A program made the position numbers and the translations under genes. DNA of 64,000 nt from contig JAJGOT010000506.1 of assembly GCA_022457155.1 (NCBI GenBank), positions 392,001-456,000 on the forward strand. The letters are read 5' to 3'. Each line of letters opens with the position of its first letter. Position 1 is the first letter of the stretch. Shown here in pieces: positions 59,701 through 64,000 of this stretch. This stretch comes from Cladopsammia gracilis. Its lineage: Eukaryota; Cnidaria; Anthozoa; Scleractinia; Dendrophylliidae. The notes beneath the pieces were generated by a model. The model had not been told where the DNA came from. It was given only the letters and a program-made list of their open reading frames with translations, and searched no databases.

Positions 59701-61677
59701 TTCGACAATTCCCTTGATTAATCTTCCTCTAGTGTTATATAAGCATTTAGTGTTTGACAACGGTACTTAGTTTTAATTTTGAGGAGGTTCGACCCAAAGA
59801 CGTTTAAATCCCATGACATAGCTGCTTAGAGAAGAAAGGGGGTTTCGTTTCGAATTATCAAGATTGTACTCAATGTCAAAACATTCATACCTCTCTAAAC
59901 ACTTTTCTTTACATGCAGCACGTGCAGCAACTCAAACTGGCAGTGCTCCAGTGGCAGGTGCAAGTTCACGGACATGATAAAAGGTGGTGTCGTAAGGAAC
60001 GTAAATATATGGGAAAAAAGTTAAATACTTTGTGATGGCCAATCCTAATTAGTCTAACGACGGATCCTGCTAATTGCTTTGCTATTGAAATACCTTATAT
60101 TAAGTCAGCCTGGTTGCTTTATTTCGTTATTCAAACGATGTTGTGCCATTGACATTGCTGCTCCTTTCAATATGAAACACCAACCCTCGTCGTAGCGATC
60201 GTCGTCCGTGATCAGGAATTAAAGTAGCGCGAGGCCGCGGCCTAATGGTCAAGGGCGAGGTCTATCAACTTCCATAAAAGAACGAGAATAATTAAATTTT
60301 AACTGATTCAGCGTGGGAAACGAATCAGCTTGTTCAATAAAGGTTTTAAAGCGACATCAGAAAACGCGTGCTACAAAGACGAAAGTTTAAATACAAACAT
60401 TTTTTCAAACAAGTTTTGAAGATGTGAAAGGTACAACAACAACAACATTTATTTAAACACGATAAAAATTACAGCGGAGCTGATGTGGTCGTGTGTTAAA
60501 AAGTTAAACAGTTTACAAATGGATAAAAAGATTAAAAACTAATTAAAATTTAAAATCTAACTTATAGCAAAATTAATCTATAAATTAAGCAATTGATATG
60601 AAGTTCAGCGTTTAAAAGAGTTTTTAAATAAACTCTTGCTTGAGATTGCAAGCGTATGATTGTCAAGAGAATTCCATAGAGATGCAGCTTTGTAACAAGT
60701 GGACTTGCGAAGAACTTCAGTGTTTGGTTTTCGTAACAAAAAAGTAAATTTCCTACGCAAGTTATAGCTACACTCATATTTCGTAAACAGCTTCATAATA
60801 GGAACGGGTAAAAAGTTATAAGGGGCCCATAACCCGGAGCGTGCAACTCCCTGTCTATGGCAAGGTGTATTCACAGACCTATTTATTTTTAGTTTAAATT
60901 TCCCGCACGTTACGATTCCAACCGGCCAATTCGACCGTTTGCGAAGAGATTTTGTATCCAGTTGAGAAACGGAATGCAGAAGCAGAGATCATAGAATTGA
61001 GGTTCATGCCCTTGGACAGATAAGACCCAGATAAGGAACGATCTTAATCTTGATTAGGACCGTCATACTACTGATCTTTTATTCTAATTATCGTATTATT
61101 TATGCTGGGTGGAAACAGATATTAATCAATTTCCCGACAAAAAGGAATCTTAAAATAATCCAGTCTGTAAAAACGCCGTGACAATACTGTTGTTCGCTTC
61201 GTGTCATGTCGCGCGTGAATCACTTTAGAGCGGTGGAATCTTGGGAATCTTGGGTTGCCTTTATATATTATCGGGTTGGTGTCCTGCAGTTAATTGCCCA
61301 GCAACTAAACCGCGACAAAGCTCCGATTAACGTCATCCAGTGTGATGAGCGATTGGGAACGAGAATGTCTCAACTTCAAAACAACCTCTCCAGTTAAACC
61401 AGACTTCCATCCCCCCCTCCCCCGTCACTAAACGTTTGCGGTGCACCTGCCCCCGAGATTCGCGAGGTTCTGCGAGACACCTATTTCTAGTTATACTGAT
61501 TCACGGGAGTGTAAAACCTCGTTGGGTTTTGATCTTCAAGGTTTGTGTGTTATTGAAAAACGCTGTATAAAACATATCACAGATATCATGGTACAGAATT
61601 CTGATTAATTATTGTTTTCAGTGTTTGACACCATCTTTGGTATGTTTCTTCTCGCAGAACCATTAAAAATGATCTGA
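53443..61677 (+). CDS. Secreted IGFBP-N/VWC protein, CRIM1/kielin-like (multi-exon)
   Basis: Exons: 53443-53797, 54843-55058, 56344-56413, 56716-56783, 58706-58909, 58993-59062, 59919-59983, and a tentative last exon 61622-61677. Residues 1-21 are a signal peptide. Exon 1 adds a Cys-rich IGFBP-N-like region (CGCCDVCLKDIGEACR, NRGLTC). Exons 2 and 5 encode VWC modules with the C-x-C and G-CC-x2-C pattern. Exons 3+4 and 6+7 encode partial VWC-like modules (ACKYNGKKFF and VCHFEGVKYF). The layout resembles CRIM1, kielin/chordin-like and other extracellular BMP modulators. The two exon triplets look duplicated. TATAAAAA lies near 53398. No transmembrane segment is seen; the tentative last exon is hydrophobic but very short. 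Confidence 0.78.
54003..54245 (-). pseudogene. LINE C-terminal fragment in intron 1
   Basis: The minus strand encodes NSTRIRRTIKKWNMLPDHII, then EMPTLSAFKSALVEMYR and a stop. This is the W-LP-...-SAFKS-L ending of non-LTR polymerase ORFs. (AAAT)n at the 3' end completes a truncated LINE insertion. Confidence 0.75.
54283..54564. mobile_element. CCAAT-rich MITE (family M1) in intron 1
   Basis: GAGCAGTTTTCAATTGAGTG at the left and its complement at the right, with TA outside both. Orientation is opposite to 50580-50862. Confidence 0.8.
54843..55058 (+). CDS. IGFBP/VWC gene exon 2: first VWC module
   Basis: Encodes RCYDLVTNKYYRTGEIWTRG, then CTACVCK, CWGIKC and GRCCRFC, the ten-cysteine style of VWC. 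The acceptor is TTCACTTCAG. In phase 1 the only workable donor is AAAAAAG|GCTAGT, a GC donor. Reading on gives GGC TAG and a stop. Confidence 0.75.
55211..55240 (-). ncRNA. Decayed hammerhead-like motif in intron 2
   Basis: The minus strand reads CTGACAA, stem AGGGATAGCGCTC, then GAAATATCAG. The usual form is CTGACGA...GAAACGTCAG. The core G and the CGTC are mutated, so it should be inactive. It marks a Penelope-like remnant. Confidence 0.45.
55741..56167. mobile_element. Pogo-like MITE with 67-bp minisatellite, intron 2
   Basis: The left end CAGTTGAACCTCCCGTAAGC and the right end, inverted (AGTCGAAACCTCTCGTAAGC), enclose TCGCTTA-rich repeats. A 67-bp unit containing CAGACCACAGGGGTCTTAAC is repeated about 3.3 times (55825-56045). 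The right boundary could lie further out, near 56262. Confidence 0.6.
56344..56413 (+). CDS. IGFBP/VWC gene exon 3
   Basis: The acceptor is TTCTCTTTAG. It encodes CKYNGKKFFQNEIIVLEDHR and ends SL C, split over the donor TG|GTGAGT. It is 70 bp, the same length as exon 6. Confidence 0.75.
56468..56654. mobile_element. Foldback MITE in intron 3
   Basis: GCCTGTTCCAAGCGTTCAGA and an inner GGGGAGC are mirrored at the right end (CGCTTGGAACAGGC). Confidence 0.7.
56716..56783 (+). CDS. IGFBP/VWC gene exon 4
   Basis: Completes Cys (TG|T) and continues KCEEAEGWVCQHDDQNPMV. The donor is AATG|GTAAGA, phase 1. Counterpart of exon 7. Confidence 0.72.
56823..57075. mobile_element. MITE in intron 4, GGCTGGTTTTCACTA ends
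   Basis: The ends GGCTGGTTTTCACTA and TAGTGAAAACCAGCC enclose CGGAGTCG/CGACTCCG-type inverted words. A degraded relative with GGAATC runs lies near 62375-62560. Confidence 0.75.
57604..57712. repeat. Poly-C tracts in intron 4
   Basis: Two C runs (about 57618-57632 and 57696-57712) sit in a repeated TATTAGCCCC/ATAAGTCCCC context. Confidence 0.8.
57776..57985. mobile_element. Foldback element in intron 4
   Basis: TGGTTGGGGATAGGGCGAA on the left and TTCGCCCTATCCCCAACAGA on the right. GAGCGAnnCGAAGCGAGCCGA-type words are inverted inside. Confidence 0.6.
58349..58599 (-). mobile_element. tRNA-derived SINE (family 2), copy 2, intron 4
   Basis: Same head (GGAGCAGGGATGGCGCAGTG), B box and GGGTACTCCGGTT body as 47155-47433, with an internal deletion, ending in an A/T-rich tail of TTTATTTA type. 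Confidence 0.8.
58706..58909 (+). CDS. IGFBP/VWC gene exon 5: second VWC module
   Basis: Encodes EWPKCVDPLSDEVYNKGAIW, then CAHCRCGDF and GRCCLVCPADYAR. The acceptor is TTTTCATCAG; the donor is AGAG|GTTGGT. Counterpart of exon 2. Confidence 0.78.
58993..59062 (+). CDS. IGFBP/VWC gene exon 6
   Basis: Encodes VCHFEGVKYFHGELVVLPDR then C-T-L-C split over TG|GTAAGT. 70 bp, phase and length identical to exon 3. The preceding intron is only 83 bp. Confidence 0.76.
59187..59488 (-). mobile_element. tRNA-derived SINE (family 1) in intron 6
   Basis: Third copy of the family. It is flanked by GTTACTTTAAGAAG and GTTACTTCAAGAAG (59173-59186, 59489-59502), a 14-bp target duplication with one mismatch. 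Confidence 0.85.
59919..59983 (+). CDS. IGFBP/VWC gene exon 7
   Basis: The acceptor is CTTTACATGCAG. It encodes CTCSNSNWQCSSGRCKFTDM. The donor AAAG|GTGGTG in phase 1 matches exon 4. Without splicing the frame would run 13 further codons to TAA. Confidence 0.68.
60000..61620. other. Probable last intron or 3' region; LINE remnant inside
   Basis: Apart from a LINE 3' fragment (60435-60870), nothing else is identified. A tRNA-like A-box word (GGCCTAATGGTCAAGGGCGA) lies at 60239 without a B box. Confidence 0.4.
60435..60870 (-). pseudogene. LINE C-terminal fragment with (TTG)n tail
   Basis: Minus-strand frames read YNLRRKFTFLLRKPNTEVLR, then KAASLWNSLDNHTLAISSK and LFKNSFKR. This is the usual non-LTR C-terminal 'GA-LWNSLP...FK' ending. 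The 3' end is AAATAAATG(TTG)n at about 60435. Confidence 0.65.
61622..61677 (+). CDS. Tentative last exon of the IGFBP/VWC gene
   Basis: A good acceptor (TTATTGTTTTCAG) lets the phase-1 frame continue as VFDTIFGMFLLAEPLKMI and TGA. An alternative acceptor inside (TCTTCTCGCAG, 61657) gives EPLKMI and the same stop. Either may be chance. Confidence 0.3.
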
Positions 61678-62374
61678 TACGCAAATGATTTACCACGAAT
61701 GAATGGAAGACTTAGGAACCTGAGGAACCCTTATACCAAGTCATCGACCGAAGTTTGAAAGCAAAGTGTGTCCTTGTTGCTATAATTTATGTGACTTTAG
61801 TCAAGGGTACCTAACGAAAAACGTTTAGACTTGTTTAGGAAAACGCTTTTAATGGCGTTGTACTGTTGTTGTTGTTGTTTTTTTTTTTCATTTTTAGTTA
61901 GTGCCGAAAACAAGAAGCATTAAATTTTCCGATGTTATGGAAGTTTGAGGTTATTATACTTAAAAACTATAAGTCAAAGATGACGAGGGACTTCCGAGCA
62001 GCTTTTTTTGCCGAAAAGTGAATCGGTGGATCAACAATAAGACAATGGTTTGCGTATTTTAAAACGTTCACCGCTTTTATAATGATCAGTTACAACTGTT
62101 TGAGTTATTTTAGTGAAGATTTTTTAGATACAGAGATTTAAAATTAAGCAGGATCTAGAAATCGTGCAGAAAATAGGCGACAAGTTAATTTAAAATAAAC
62201 GAGAGAAACATAACTAACTTGCACGCAAGTCTTTTTGCACATCACTGCTGACCGCGAGTAAACTGACAAAGATTATATTCTCTTTCACTACGCCCAGCCG
62301 AATAGAATCACACATGTCTACGAAATCGAAAGCGGAATCAAAGTCGGAAGCGTAAGGAGCCTTGTAAAATGAAA

Positions 62375-62465
62375 AACGGAGTCGCAATCGGAATCGGAAG
62401 CGCGACGGAATCGGAATCGGAATCGGAAGCTCGACGGAATCGGAATCGGAAGGATCAGAAGGTTT
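62375..62465. repeat. GGAATC hexanucleotide repeat
   Basis: Imperfect (GGAATC)n with GGAAGC and GACGGA variants. It probably belongs to a decayed relative of the MITE at 56823-57075. Confidence 0.75.
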
Positions 62466-62769
62466 CCTTTTTCTTCTGATTTCGCTTCTGCTCCCGTCGT
62501 TTACTATTCGCTTCCGTCGTTTTGATTTCCACTAGATCGTAAGGTTCTTGGGTTCGCTAGATGAAACCAAGCTTAACACGCTACTAAAATGAATACAACT
62601 GTGTAGGAAGAGGCCAACCAGCCGTACAAAGCCTATTTGATTAAGGAACAAAAACATGCGAATTAAAAACACTTTTCGCTATAAGTGATCTTGTAACTCA
62701 GTGGCGTTAATTAGTGAACCCTCGTGGAAACGAGCAAAATGAGAGTTGTCCAATATAGGCGCACTGATA

Positions 62770-63110
62770 CAGTCAGTCAAAGCAATGTTACGATCTGTAC
62801 GGTCTGACAAAATGTAGCAGTGGTGGTCAGTCCGTTGACTGTCCGTAAATTTCATTTCATTAAGGGGACTTTTCACGTGCCATCCCGAGTGTGCGGTGAA
62901 ACAATTTGGCGATTTATACGGACCGAGAGAGACGGTCCGTTGACAGTCCTTAAATTGCATCTCATTAAGGGGACTTAGAATATTTTCACGTTCCATCCCG
63001 AGTGTGGGGTGTAACTGTTTGACGATCTGTACGGTCTGTTCAGACCGTAAAGGAGAGAGATGGTCCGTTGACGGTCGGTAAATTGCATGTCATCAAGGTT
63101 ACTTAAATCG
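62770..63110. repeat. Tandem repeat of about 105-128 bp
   Basis: GTCCGTTGAC recurs at about 62831, 62936 and 63064, each time followed by TAAATT-CAT-TCATTAAGG. The second and third copies also share CATCCCGAGTGTG. The minus-strand frame here (62679-62996) reflects the repeats. Confidence 0.7.
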
Positions 63111-63114
63111 GGTA

Positions 63115-64000
63115 AGCCCCACGCAGAACCGTTTAAATCCTTAAACTTTGCAGTTTTCAGAAGTTAAGAACGGCAATATACAATATTTTCTAAGTGTCGA
63201 ACTCACGGCTATTTCACTCTATGTCCAAGCAAGCAAAACTAGTCAGTTACGAAGCCACTCTCGTTTTCTTAATCGCTTAGCGATTCTAAACGAAGATAGC
63301 ATACTTTCAGGAGGTTAGGACAAGACATTTCGTAGAAATTCTATAAACTTTTCTGACTGCCGAGCATTTAGTCTATTTAAGACCCTTCCCTGCTGCCAGG
63401 CATACAGCCACAGCGAAAAAAGTATTGCAAAAACTGTGCGTGAAAACATAGATCGCCATTGTTTTGTGCATGAAAACATCTTTGGAACGAAAAAACATGT
63501 GGAACATGGATACGGAAAGACCAAATCGACTAACCAGGTTCTATTCTACGCATAAATCACTGATAAGGGTACGTACCTTTCGCAGCCATAAGTTATTTTA
63601 TAACAATGACAACTTATGACAACTCAAACAAAGCATACGCTTAAATGCGAAACGGGCCGAATGTTTGGTTATATGTTTAGTAACAATTGACATGAAGGTG
63701 AGAAAAATTATGTTTTAATGAGCAACGGACTATTTAAGTGATACACGTTGCGCTGGCAGTCAGTTTCACAGAGTCGACGCCCAATCATGGCTAAGTTAAA
63801 ACTGTACTGTGATGAGATAGGAACGTTATCTAAAGAAGAAATTGTAGAGGAACGAAAGTAACTGTTTAAGTTTATCAATGGGGATGCGTTCTTCCCACTA
63901 AGTTCCTGGCCAAAAGATATGCAGCTATAATTTTCTGGAAGAAACCCATAGGTGATGAAGAGCCTCTTGAAGTTGTTGCTGTTCTTTCTTGGCAACGGAG
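63115..64000. other. Right edge, nothing identified
   Basis: A 95-codon minus-strand frame runs to the edge (63708-63995) without recognisable motifs. No splice-supported exon was found. Confidence 0.35.

Noticed and set aside
60239..60285. tRNA-like A box
   Set aside because: No B box or SINE body follows; too short to call.

Overview
The window is animal nuclear DNA, most likely from a cnidarian (an anthozoan such as a stony coral). The reasons are sparse genes with small, phase-consistent introns, vertebrate-like secreted domains (IGFBP-N and VWC), tRNA-derived SINEs, LINE 3' fragments, many TA-flanked MITEs and a DIRS-type retroelement. The species assignment is inference; no searches were possible.

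1-37200 is a tandem segmental duplication with three copies of one unit. Copy A is 1-14837, with its left edge outside the window. Copy B is 16664-23184, shorter and more diverged. Copy C is 24744-37190. A and C are nearly identical; comparing all three exposes several insertions by their empty sites. A and C, but not B, carry a 1.94-kb TA-flanked DNA transposon (2686-4628 and 27348-29291) with a small HIRAN-like reading frame. Only A carries a decayed PAT/Ngaro-type DIRS retrotransposon (6057-10982) with split direct repeats. Only B carries a 513-bp MITE (19413-19925). Copy A stops at a 1.8-kb spacer holding a truncated RECQL-like helicase exon and a LINE fragment.

B and C each end in a two-exon gene for a small secreted precursor (85 aa at 22030-23184; 88 aa at 35373-36443). 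Signal and pro regions are almost identical. The short, tryptophan-rich, two-cysteine C-terminal peptides have diverged sharply. I do not recognise this family, and it is the best candidate here for an undescribed system.

37200-53300 has no gene I can support. It is built from MITEs, two large snap-back inverted repeats, a tRNA-SINE and a hammerhead-like motif in the loop of a perfect 53-bp inverted repeat.

53443 to about 61677 is a multi-exon gene for a secreted protein with a signal peptide, an IGFBP-N-like domain and a duplicated set of VWC modules. It resembles CRIM1/kielin-type BMP regulators. One intron appears to be GC-AG and most introns hold transposable elements. 61700-64000 holds only simple and tandem repeats that I can identify.
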